A DNA stretch of 64,000 nucleotides. Source: Anticarsia gemmatalis. Taxonomy: Eukaryota > Arthropoda > Insecta > Lepidoptera > Erebidae. The translations under genes were made by a program, and so were the position numbers. The stretch lies in assembly GCF_050436995.1 (NCBI RefSeq), contig NC_134757.1:10056501-10120500 (forward strand). The letters are read 5' to 3'. The notes under the pieces are model-generated. The model was not told the DNA's origin. It searched no databases and saw only the letters and a list, made by a program, of their open reading frames with translations. Numbering within the stretch: position 1 is the first letter of the stretch; each line of letters begins with the position of its first letter. Of the stretch, positions 34,024-44,651 are shown piece after piece.

Positions 34024-34122
34024 CAATCTGTCTTCGTGCCCTAATTCTGTGTGTACCATGTCGGCTGTGACCCCTCTTAGCGCGCAGAGCCTCTTTCCTC
34101 TTCAACCAATGGCCGCCAGCGG
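34024..34122 (-). CDS. Probable upstream exon of the same gene, very basic segment
   Basis: 99 bases. Seen: acceptor gtcttgttgccag ending at 34123 and a good donor ATTG|gtaagata at 34024/34023. Only one frame is open: two bases, 32 codons, one base, beginning AGGHWLKRKEALRAKRG and ending RRQI. It enters and leaves in the same phase as the 13025-13111 exon, so it can be joined to it across an intron of about 20.9 kb, giving Asp at the junction. The peptide has many Arg/Lys and His and includes RAKR, which fits a furin-type cleavage consensus (inference). Weaker than the other six exons because of the large intron and lack of recognisable homology. Further 5' exons were not found. Confidence 0.5.
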
Positions 34123-34889
34123 CTGGCAACAAGACAATTTTACATTTAGACACAATAAAACACAACACCCAATTAAATATAAGACCTTAAACAAACAAAT
34201 TTTAATAATTGCCAATCGAAAAATATATTTAATTTTTATTACTGGCAATTATTTTACAAATAGTTTGGTTGCTTACACAAGTCGTTTTGAAATTTATCTA
34301 ATTTACGCTAAATAACGAAAAAAAAAAGTTAAATTGGAGTAACATTTATATGTTTAATTTGACAAATAAAACTTGTTGGTAATTCTAAAGAGAGATTGTA
34401 CAATAGTTTTCCTGTATTGATTAAAGGTAGTGAAGCTTTCCGCCGGTTTTTAGTTTCTGGAATTATCGCTTATATTTACCAAAAATCTTAATTTTACCTA
34501 CTATGAGGTATTTTTTGCTAAGAAAACAAAGAAATATGTGAACGCCTCAAATGTAAATAATTTTGTCTATTGCGCCGATTTACTTGCTTACCGCTTGAAA
34601 GTAAATAGTTTGTCTTTCAAGATATATTTTGTGTAACAAATATTAGATCTACAATATAATAATATTAATAAGTCAACTCAAACATTACAAAGTTAGGAAT
34701 TATTAGCACAATATTCTATTAAGTTTATGAACTTGCTCGAAGCTAGATAAGTTGGTGAAATTATACCACTATGGCCGCATCAGGCCGTTAATATAAGCGC
34801 TTATTAGTTCTCAACTTATGTCGGCATAGTTGGGAGAGAAGTCACAAATAATGGCTTGTGTTTTACTATAAATTGTTTTAATAGGCCTT

Positions 34890-35325
34890 TAAATATATTA
34901 ATCTTAATACAATATACACGATATCACGTCTGTTATACCCGAAGATTAGGCAAAGGCATATGAAATGCATCTACGTTGCGCTATTTAGAAAGTTAGTCTC
35001 ATATTTTGGGCGACGAGGCTACTGCTTTTAACTACTAATTTACTAAGTATTATGGGGTAACGTGCCACTTAAACTATTAACCTCCGGTTTCTGAGGTTCA
35101 TTTAGCGGTAGTTTATCTATTCAATAGCGTCAAAACTCATACAAAAAAAACGCAATTGAATAGATAAACTACCGCTAAATGTACTCAGAAACCGGGGGTA
35201 AGAAGATATGTTGATATTAATTAGAAAAGGTCAATATTATTTTGCCTAACCCAGGAATCGAGCTCGAAGCCCCATAATTAGTAGTCAGGAGGGACACTAC
35301 TGACCAAGCCAGAAAGGATTTTCAT
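34890..35325 (-). repeat. tRNA-derived SINE, family C, split by a snap-back element
   Basis: Inverted body atatcacgtctgttatac, gttagtctcatattttgggcgacgaggc and ggggtaacgtgcc on the left, inverted head aggaatcgagctcgaagcccc and ctgaccaagcc on the right. The 115-base snap-back element at 35087-35201 interrupts it. Confidence 0.6.
35087..35201. mobile_element. Snap-back MITE, copy 2
   Basis: TTAACCTCCGGTTTCTGAGG to CAGAAACCGGGGGTAA, with inner arms TTTAGCGGTAGTTTATCTATTCAAT and complement. The loop is about 28 bases. Inserted in a family C SINE. Confidence 0.78.
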
Positions 35326-35585
35326 TCTTTCTTATTTTAATTAATCCATATTTTATATTTGTGTTACAATAATACTGTCGTCATTGCTATGTGTCACACA
35401 CACTGGGTCTGGCGTTGACTGTGTGTTAAATGCAAGGATACTGTCATGTACGCCATTCAGTAATTTCATTTGAATAGATAAATACAATTGTGTCCTATCT
35501 TTGTAAAATAAAATGTATTTTTGTAACAAAATACTACTTTAGTACTTTTGGATACTAAAAAGATAATTAAAAAATATATATATAT

Positions 35586-36065
35586 GTTACTGTAAAAGCC
35601 CGAACTGTGGAAAATCCTAAGATTTTCCGGTAAAACCTAAGATTTACCAACTCTCAATGGTAAAAGTCCGAACAAGCCGGAGTTTAAAAACTATGTTACG
35701 GTATATAAAAAAATCCTCCTTCATAACTATGTTTATAACTATTTCACGATATAATTATATACTGTGACATAGTTATAAAGAAGGAGTTTTGGGCAAAGCG
35801 ACATGGGTAGGTTAGGTTAGAAGGCTAAGGTGGGAGCGAGCGAAGCGAAGCTCCCACCTTAGCCTTCGTGGTTATTTTTTTTTAATCAGCCAGAAGGAGG
35901 AGCCCCGCGAAGCGGGGCTCCGGCGACATCTCGACATCATCAAGTGAATATAGGTAAAAGTTCGAAATAAAATAATTGTTCGGACTTTTACCATTGCGAG
36001 TTGGTAAATCTTAGGTTATACCGGAAAATCTTAGGATATACCACCGTTCGGGCTTTTACAGTAAC
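35586..36065. mobile_element. 480-bp element with ~90-bp inverted ends and nested internal hairpins
   Basis: Left end GTTACTGTAAAAGCCCGAAC at 35586; the right end, inverted from 36065, is the same. The two ends agree for about 90 bases with about five differences. It sits in a TA run, so any target duplication is hidden. Inside are three more hairpins: 35717-35788 (ctccttc...ataactatgt), 35821-35866 (17-bp arms AAGGCTAAGGTGGGAGC) and 35899-35921 (GGAGCCCCGC with loop GAA). No coding capacity. Superfamily not assigned. Confidence 0.85.
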
Positions 36066-36081
36066 ATATATATATTTTATA

Positions 36082-36314
36082 CTAGCTGACCCGCGCAACT
36101 TCGCTTGCGTCACATAAGAGACAAAGGGTTATAATTTTCCCTGTATTTGTAACATTTTTTACTGTTACTCTGCTCCTATTGGTCGTAGCGTGATAATATA
36201 TAGCCTATTGCCTTCCTCGATAAATGGGCTATCTAAAACTGAAAGATTTTTTCAAATCGGACCAAACAAACTATCAAACAAACAAATTCTTCAGCTTTAT
36301 AATATTAGTATAGA
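36082..36314 (-). mobile_element. Helitron-like element, Lep1 type, both ends intact
   Basis: Minus strand: A|TCTATACTAATATTATAAAG at 36314 to gcgcgggtcagCTAG|T at 36082. It begins 16 bases after the hairpin element. Non-coding. Confidence 0.83.
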
Positions 36315-36825
36315 TGTTAATACATACACAAAATCACTCCTTTTTCATACGGGTTTTAGCCTCAACGTAGACTAGTAGTAATAAGACTATACTTGGGCAC
36401 AAAGTGCAATCAATATAATGATAGACTTTTTTATTCGTATAAGAATCGAATTTACGATCTCCTGCGCAATAGCAATTGTGTTAATCGCCACTTAAATCTT
36501 CATTCACGCCTTTCAAAATCATAAAATAACAAAGGTTTTCTGCACCTGGCCTTTCTTTAAACGTCCCGTAGTTTTCTTCCCATCTAAGTGCGTAAAACAA
36601 CGCACTAATATTTTCTCACGAGAATTAATGGGGTAATTTGCCATAAATCCTTGTGCCCATTTCACACGAATGTGTTACCTTATGGTATGTGCCCTTTTAT
36701 GGTGAAATTCTTGTGGTAAATTCTTACATGAGATAGGTAAGTGGGAATGAACTTGGACGAGGTTGATTGTTCAAGTGTTGAAGTTACTGTGGATATCTAT
36801 AACCCATCTTTTAAAATGATATTGT

Positions 36826-36894
36826 TACGTTAAGCCATGTCAAAGGCCTCCGGGTGGCTTGAACAACATTGACACTAGGTTGATCACTGACCAA
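36826..36894 (+). repeat. 3' fragment of a 5S-SINE, short-tailed subfamily
   Basis: cgttaagccatgtcaaaggcc, then gggtggcttgaacaac and cactaggttgatcactgacc as in the copies at 4106 and 52299. The 5S head is absent. Confidence 0.65.
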
Positions 36895-36896
36895 TT

Positions 36897-36941
36897 AAAC
36901 AATATTTCATCATTTGTCGTATAAATGATGAAATATTGTTT
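36897..36941. repeat. Perfect hairpin, 19-bp arms
   Basis: AAACAATATTTCATCATTT, loop gtcgtat, exact complement. It abuts the 5S-SINE fragment. Confidence 0.85.
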
Positions 36942-37596
36942 GATATTGTTTATTAAATAGGTTTTTAGAGACAATGGGTTTTTGAAATCAGCTCCTGTTT
37001 ATTTATGATACTTTAACTAAAAAGATATTTTAATATTCCAATCGATTATAATTAACATTTTTTATAGAGTGTCAATTACAAGCACCGCTTGTTATGATTT
37101 ATTTATTTGCATACTAAAGTCTTATGACGCGGATAGCCCACGATAAGAGCATTCAGTTTTTTCAATAGGTTTCAGTTACTTCCGGAAACAAAATGCATTC
37201 AAATTAAAATTTTGTTCTCTACATAAAATATCTACTAGCCATATCATTACTCATACTTTAAACCGCATATCATACTTAATTTTATCGACAATTCATATAA
37301 ACCGGTACTGAAAGCTAATGAATCCAAAGCTGTACTCAAAGCCATTGTTCCCGCGTCACTCGCTTGTAAAAACTACCCGCTTTTCACATTTATACTTGCC
37401 TTTTTGTCCAACTGTTTTTGTACTATTCCGGTTTTGTGTGCATTTTAGAAAAGATAGATTGAAATGGTTCGTTGTTTTAAACCCTGACCGATAGCTATGA
37501 ATTTAAATTTTGTATATCCGCTTTTGGTTTTGCGATGAGATTTAAATTTTTATACCGTAGGAATTGTTGGCATAGTACCTCTAAATACGAAAAACT

Positions 37597-37620
37597 ACAG
37601 GCAGTACTATTACTGCCTGT
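37597..37620. repeat. Hairpin, 10-bp arms
   Basis: ACAGGCAGTA, loop ctat, TACTGCCTGT. Just outside the end of the inverted 5S-SINE at 37655. Confidence 0.7.
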
Positions 37621-37654
37621 AACAAAAAATAAGCATTAATTTAAAGAACACTTT

Positions 37655-37990
37655 AACAAAGTTTTGAACAAAGAACAATTATCATTGAGCGACTGCTTAA
37701 CTGACCTCCGCAAGTCAGTTACCTGGGCTATAACACGATACCCTTCGGTAAGACTGGCTGTCAGACTTTCAAGCTTCTGACTACTTTTAACGGCTGTCAA
37801 AGATCTTCGAAAATGACAGCCGGGACCCACATTTTCATGTGCCTTCCGAAACACGGAGGTACTCGATATGCATAAGATGGTCTCCCATCCACAAAACAAC
37901 CTCGGCAAGCGTGGCTTACCTAATCTCAAAAATCGATCCGTGCGGCTGTTGTTAACTAGGACACGAGCTCGTTTTTAAGTTTTTGAAGTT
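37655..37990 (-). repeat. 5S rRNA-derived SINE, long-tailed subfamily, inverted
   Basis: Minus strand: gattaggtaagccacgcttgccgagg, ggatgggagaccatctt, ccgtgtttcggaaggcacat, gggtcccggctgtcatt, then the tail with ctgacagccagtcttaccg. The 97-aa minus frame here is a translation of this repeat. The far 3' tail (gccgaccccaacat block) is missing. Confidence 0.75.
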
Positions 37991-39004
37991 AGGACGTCTA
38001 TCAATATGGTCATCAGTCGATAGAAAGACAGTTAAATTTTCAGGTCGTGTTGTTACTTTCTCGTTTTAGTAATTGTACTGTGAGAAGTCTAACACGTTAC
38101 CTGCCGTTTGAATCACATGTGAAAGTACCAACTGTTTACAGCCAGTAATTAGGTGAGCTTACCCTTTATTGTTATAGCCCAGTAACTATTAAGCCAGCTA
38201 TTTATTAAATATTGGAACCTAGGTATCACATATTTCAGTTCAACTATTATAAAGCCACTATGCTGTATATTGTTTTCTCTCTTAAATTAAAGATAATTAA
38301 CACGTTACGTCAAAACAGCAATGTACTGAATAGTGATCATCAATTTGACATACACAAGTTGTCAACTGAGATACGTGATAATCCCGCTGTTCTTATTTGC
38401 TTATTCGATGTAAGATGTCAACTGGACAACAAAACTATTTCATAACTTTAATACCATACATACATAATATCACTCCTTTTTTCCCAAAGGGCAACAAACT
38501 TCCCATGTCTCATTTAGTTCCATACATCTTGTCAAACATTAAAAGCAACTTTTGAATAAATACCAGATAACTTATCAATTGAAATTTTGCAGTTAAGTAT
38601 TTACATCAGCTATCATTTTATTTAGCAAATAGTTTATCTGACGCTAGTTCATTAACTGTAAAACTGGCTCTTAAAGTAGGTATGAGAAACAATGACTATA
38701 GGTTACCTAAAACCCATGTCTAAATGTAGAACTGAATACAATATAGAGCATCTTCAAATCATCATTAGTGCGGGCTCATGTATGTAAGTCACGCCACGAT
38801 ACTAATATGACCATAACTTTAGATATGTTGGGATTTGAACGAACTATATTCCTGCAGGTCAATATAAAGATAGTTAATGGCTGTTTTTATACTTTAAATG
38901 CAGAGGGTTTCCAGGATTTGATTTTCTTGTGAGGGAAATTTATTGATGGATTGTGTACTGAATATAACACACTTATGCGATTACAGCCACTAAATTATGA
39001 CCAT
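37991..39004. other. AT-rich DNA without a recognisable gene
   Basis: The frame at 38212-38445 has no recognised similarity or splice context. Confidence 0.4.
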
Positions 39005-39105
39005 AAAATCTCAAAGGTGGTAGTAGTCTCAAGGCCTAACCCCTTCATTTTGAGAGAAAATATGTGATCAGCAGTGGTAAAGCAATGGGTTAAATTTACT
39101 TAATT
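39005..39105 (+). repeat. Degraded 3' end of tRNA-SINE family A
   Basis: gtagtctcaaggcctaacccc, then gatcagcagtggtaaagcaatgggttaaattta. Confidence 0.5.
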
Positions 39106-41539
39106 GAACTTATATACCTTGCAAATGGTAGCCTCTGATCATCAATATTATGTATTTTGGTACCCCTCATTTTATATATTTTTCAAGCATTGACAAATTC
39201 TTTAGGATTTAGAGCATATTTTAGGATACAATGTTGTTTTTTAATCAAGTTTACTGATAAAATAAAAAACGTACTCCATGCAATGTTCCTCTTTTATACT
39301 TTTCGAATGTTCCCGATAACAGTTTGGAGCCAATCATTGAATTGCATTGAATCCTTTAAGTCTCGAGCATTTGCATGCAAAGAAATTTTATTTTTATTTG
39401 ACTAAAATGCTCTTATAAGAAACTGCAATCTAAGTTTACTGCAGAAATATTTTTTAAGGACAGATTGAACTAACAAGTTCTTGATTGGTTTAAAGCGTTG
39501 AAAAGAGTTTCAATAATCTACTGTCAAATATTACTAGCTTGAATGAATGTATGCGATTTTTTTTGAATAAGTAGTAAATCGTTTATTACTTTGGGTTGAC
39601 TTTGAAATGTATTGTCGAACTTACAAGTAGAAAGTTTTGTATTGTAGAGCTCTTATTACTGTGGCATCTCATTTTAACACTATTCAATTTTACAAACTTA
39701 TTAGTAGTGTGGGTAAAGAACGGCACATAACATAAAAAGCCAGCAATCCTGTTAACCTTTCCGGCTCTAATATTATTACCGAAAAATATAAAAAAATCTT
39801 AAAAAAGTCTTGTTATACCGGCAACTAAAATAAAGCTCTCTACCTGCAGTACAAACACCCAGCAACAGTAGAGTTTAGTCAATACACTGGAGTTTTACAA
39901 ACACTGCATGCTTAACATTGATCCATGTCATATTTACATATTGTTACTATCTATGAACTTGTTTGAACCTGTTATACAGTACTGACTGTGCAGGCTTGTT
40001 GTAGGTACCTTTTGCTATAGTACCTACCTACCAATTTGTAATTGTTAAGAAAGGCTTAAAACCAGTTTTACCGCTCAAAAATAAGTGCGAGACCATCCTC
40101 CCTTTTGGACTTTGGTTTTAACATAGTTGCTTAGCAGTCGAAAAAATGCAACCTTTAAATATTTTGTGGTGTAAATTATTTAATGTACTGAGTTGTAGGC
40201 GGAATTTTGTATCCAGGATCGCTTATGAACTAAAAACTACCACTAAGATAAAATGATGATGTAGGTAAAGATACTTAAACAATAATAATATATAATCTGT
40301 AGCCACATTTGCAATAAATAATTTTTAATCTCACTTAAACAAAACGTGTGGCTACACTACGCATAACCAATAAAAGTCACTACAAAACATTATTGGAACC
40401 GAACCTACTATCATTTAGGTAATGACAATACACTCATACAATTTTATTCAACTTTATACCTTAGTACTTTTAAAATAAAGTCTAAAATCTAATGGAATGA
40501 ATTTCAGGTGAAAAGGTCAGTTTTAAAATGGAGGAAGAATAAAATTTATGTGTTAGTACCAATGTTATAGCTTTGTGATGATGATTATACCGAAGTTACT
40601 TATTAGATATAGATTGAGATAACTTTGTTAATGATTTCCAATGTTTTTAAGGTTTTGTATCTAAAGGGTAAACGGGGGCCTATTACTTGTTCCTGAGTAG
40701 TATTACAAATACTTTGATCAAACTATTGACTTAAACATTTGCTACTTCGCTGTCTGTTCGTCTGTCTGTCCATCTGTCACTAGGCCGTATCTCATTAACC
40801 ATGTTAGACAGATAGTTGTTTCACAATGGTCCTTTTTAATTCATTAAATCTCGGTCAAGAGTCAGCAAGAAAATTTTATTTTATCCTGTAAAAATAATCA
40901 GTAGGTATTAAAATATAATTTTAAGCTATGCTCTTTCTAATGAATAACTGAAAGTTTCAACTAGCTATAGATTTCTTACAAAAAGTAGGTATTGTTGAAC
41001 TAAAATTTTCTCAATTCCTAATGCGAGAAGGCAAGTTTTGATCGCTCTCGAAGTTTGAAACAAGTATTGTCGCCAAAGCTAAAAGCTTTTTATATTAAAA
41101 TCGATAGCAACAGCTGTTGAAATCTTCCGACTATTGAAAAGTATTTTTATTGTTTTGTTTGTGGATTTAGACTTTATTTTATTGGCTAGTTTTCGGCTAT
41201 GACCTTGGTTATGCAGGTACTTGAAGTTCATAAGATAATAAATCTGGACTCATAATTTTGAATATAAGTATGTCTGACTCTCTCACCTTTTTATAATTCA
41301 GGCAAAAAAATATTATGTGTAAAGAATAAAGACCCATGGCTAGAGGCAAATGTTACTTTTTAATCACAAGCAACCAAATCCCTGCGCACGGGTTAGCGAA
41401 TGATAAAGGAAATTTAAACATTTAAAAAAATACGGCTTCGAAACTACTTCAATATGAATCTAGAGGTTGCAGGTGGCGTTTTTAGGCCACTACCTGTCCA
41501 CTCGAGAAAAGGGGAAAATTCATCAAAATACAATTTTAT
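39106..41539. other. AT-rich DNA without a recognisable gene
   Basis: Only a fragment of a common repeat (ctgtctgttcgtctgtctgtcc...gccgtatctcattaacc, 40745-40830) was recognised. Confidence 0.4.
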
Positions 41540-41715
41540 TGTCCTACTGCTGAGCAAAGGCTCTTACTATTGGCTCTTCCAAACATGAAGGAGTGGTTCG
41601 GCCATGAGTCCTCCACGCTGGCCAAGTACGGCATTTTTTATTACATAAAAAAACATTGTTAACCTCTTAAGCACGCAAAGTTTCATCACAATGTTTTCCT
41701 TCATCGTTTGTTTTG
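41540..41715 (-). repeat. Degraded tRNA-SINE family A, 3' half
   Basis: Inverted blocks tcctactgctgagcaaaggctc, gagtcctccacgctggccaagt and cacaatgttttccttcatcg. Confidence 0.55.
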
Positions 41716-42811
41716 TGATTTTGTAGTATATAATAATATGTTATATATTTTCACATTGTTAACAAACGAGCTTAATGCTAATACATAATCCTAGCTTATT
41801 ATCATAACAAAATACATTGTAATCAGGCGTCAAGGTTTCAAGATCCACTTGAATAAGTTTAAGTTGAGCCATGTTTCGGATCAGACGGCCTCAAACGCTT
41901 TGATCTTTACAAACTGCTCTCAGAATTATAACCTCGGTTTTAGTTTAACGTTGTTGTTTATCTTAGAGATGTTTTGTAGGGATTTTGGTTAGTTTGTCTT
42001 TTGTGAAATAATAGATGCAGTATACAAATATATATTCAGTACCAGGGATTTGAAGATGATTTGTGTTTTTTGAAGGAGATAGAAAATTTAAAAAATATAA
42101 ATGTCGTTGAAAAATACAAGCCACCGTGTTGTTGATGCATTCCCCCAAAAATATCAATAAAACAATTTAAGTACCTATGACGCTGGAAAATTCTAAATCC
42201 AGATTTTTTTCGCTTATGAAAAATAGACAAATGTACCACAAATTAACAGAGACTGCATATTTCACTAAATCAACAATCACAACTTACGCACTGATTGAAA
42301 ATTAAATTTTACAAAAACAGTAACGAAAGCTTTTTGTCAAACATCTAACATAGTAAAATATCAATTAGTCATGTTAATCACTGCTGCGACCTAAAGCAAT
42401 TCTATCGGTAGAATTTCCGGCTACACAGCACATTCTGGTAGAAATACAGCCTAAGTATCTAGTTGGCTCGGCTAGTCGACTAAAACTGTTAGTAAGTTAT
42501 GTTCGCAAACAGCTTCGACGTTTATAGCCTACAAAATAGGGAAACGTTCAAATTTACCGTCTGCAGTGGACTTAATGCATCCAGTAGCTGTATTAACTGC
42601 TTCCCGCGATAACTAGCATGCTGTAAGTACATTTTAATGAGAAACATTGATCAGTATGGACTATCAATAACCGGCTAGCTATCGACAAATTTTACTTGAA
42701 AACCTAAGCAACGATTGCAAAATATCACTTATACCAAAATATTTAGTTGTCTCAGAGCGTTACCCAATAGTATGATATCGTTTCTTAGGTTTCTTTGAGT
42801 ACAATGATCTC
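41716..42811. other. AT-rich DNA with one MITE fragment
   Basis: A partial copy of the dispersed MITE family is at 42652-42765 (ggactatcaataaccggctagctatcgac). Otherwise nothing recognised. Confidence 0.4.
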
Positions 42812-42986
42812 TTACCCCCATTTTCTGAGATACATTTAGCGGTAGTTAACCTATTCAACAGCCTTTTTTATCTGAGTTTAAACGCTATTGGATAGATAAA
42901 CTGTCGCTAAACGATTTTTTTTATATGAGTTTAAACGCTATTGAATAGATAAACTACCGCTAAATGTTCATCAGAAACCGGGGGTA
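42812..42986. mobile_element. Snap-back MITE, copy 3, with a duplicated arm
   Basis: TTACCCCCATTTTCTGAG at the left and CAGAAACCGGGGGTAA at the right. The block gagtttaaacgctattg(g/a)atagataaact occurs twice in tandem (about 42877 and 42932), so one arm is doubled and the element is 175 rather than about 120 bases. Confidence 0.75.
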
Positions 42987-43449
42987 ATCAAGTTCATAAG
43001 TACAAATACCGTACTTTAGCCGTAGCCTAATTACCTAGTAGTACCTAGTCGATAATGCATAATGCCTCTCGAGGTGACCTACTGAACTTACAGTGGTGAA
43101 ACGTTGATCAAACAAATGAGAGTGGATATCGAGACGAGCTGTTATGATCTCATCCCGATAATGGATGCTCTCGATAAATACGATGCATTTATTCGATTGA
43201 ATTGCTAATTGTAGTAGGTACGGTTTTTTGTTTCACGTTTTAGCAAATTTATCTTAATGGATGGGTAAAATATAATATTTAGACAATGGTCGAATTTTAT
43301 TTTAAAGTAAACGAACAAATTCACTGTGCCAAAATCTTTGTGAATTGTTTTCATCTTATTACCAAATAATGAAGTCGAGCTATTTCCCAACCATGGACTA
43401 ATTTTAATATCTCAACACTATCTACTAATAAGTATTAAGTAACATGTTT

Positions 43450-44651
43450 AAATTTTGGGTTATGCCACTTAACTCCAAATCCATTGTTCTCTAAACTTTA
43501 ACATCCCATACATTATTTCCACTTTGACTCCAAAGCAATAACAGAAATTAATTTACAGCTAGAAATATTTCCCTACATCAATTCCACTTAACTCCAAAAG
43601 AGTTTTTGTAGAGTCAGCAGCAAAAAATATATCTTGACGATATTTTGGTGTAAGCCCATATACCAAACGTCCTGGTAATTTTTCACAAAACAGTAATTTT
43701 GATTTAAGTTATTATAATTAGGTTAGTCAGTTCATCGTCCTTCACACCGTAGGATCAAAAGTGCTATCCTGGTGAAAAGATTAAGCTGAAATAATAAAAT
43801 ATGATATGTAATTATGTAATTTTTAATATGTAAGACGACAGATGTGTTTTTTCTTGGTTGTCCTGGCAACGGCGCGAGAGCGAGTGCGTACGCTTCGGAT
43901 TTACGTCAGTTGAAGGCCCATAGTGACTTCAAGAAGAATACTCCGATGGATATCGCTGTCACTTATAAGAGGACAAGGAACTGATGTGAGAGCTCGTCCG
44001 AGGAAAAAATGGGAAAGGGAAAGATAAGAAAGATCTGAAGGTGCTGTGAATAGAGCCGTTGAAGGTATGGAATTTACAATAGCCTCTATCTGGATCAGGC
44101 ATGTTGTCAAATGAGTAAGGGTCATGACTCGACGCAAACGATGCTTCGTGCATTTGACAGCGGCCTCCCAAATGCCATCAAAATGCGGAGAGTACCCTGG
44201 AATGAATGTAAACTCTATGCCTTTGTTGGCTATGTCTGATTCTAGACTCTTGTAAGAAGCCTGTAAGAAGCGTAAAAGCTCGTTAAACGCTCGCACAAAA
44301 GTGGCGCCGTTGTCGGAGTACACGCGCTGTTCACTTCGATGTTCTTATAATTTTAGTCAAGTGATGTTTGCTACGTAATAAGATTGGATGTTTAACATTA
44401 TAATTATTCAGGGCCTGACCATCAAAGTGTGGAGGCGCTGTTGCAATCAGCCTTCACCCCCCAAGAAGAAGGAAGAACGCACGGTGGCGAGGAATGCCCT
44501 CGCGCGCCCCACCTACGCGTAGCACAGCGACTCGAACTGCTCCCTCTGCATCCATGTCGTCCGTATGGCTAAATATTTTAAGCTGCTGACTCTACTTCTG
44601 CTGATTTCTTGGAGTTAAAGTGGAACGTTTTTTTGGAATAACCCTAAATTT
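43450..44651. mobile_element. Candidate inverted-repeat element enclosing a BEL/Pao fragment
   Basis: AAATTTTGGGTTATGCCA at 43450 and the inverse of TGGAATAACCCTAAATTT ending at 44651 match at 16 of 18 bases. Further in, CCACTTAACTCCAAA-type units occur at 43465, 43527 and 43584 on the left and, inverted, at 44610 on the right, and GTAGAGTCAGCAGC (43611) is mirrored at 44582. This is the layout of subterminal repeats in a DNA transposon. No clear target duplication. Confidence 0.45.
43901..44338 (-). pseudogene. BEL/Pao LTR-retrotransposon integrase fragment
   Basis: A 140-codon frame matches the catalytic core of BEL/Pao integrase: YSDNGATFVRAFNELLRFL holds the second catalytic Asp, and IPGYSPHFDGIWEAAV holds the catalytic Glu; LRRV and FFLGRALTSVP follow as in the family. 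A few in-frame codons upstream (EQRV) extend the match. The rest of pol, gag and both LTRs are absent, and some expected residues are changed or lost (for example D for G before IWEA), so this is a dead fragment. It is enclosed by the inverted-repeat element at 43450-44651. Confidence 0.82.

Noticed and set aside
35810..35820. GGTTAGGTTAG, resembling insect telomere repeat TTAGG
   Set aside because: Only two units, inside the hairpin element; not a telomere tract.
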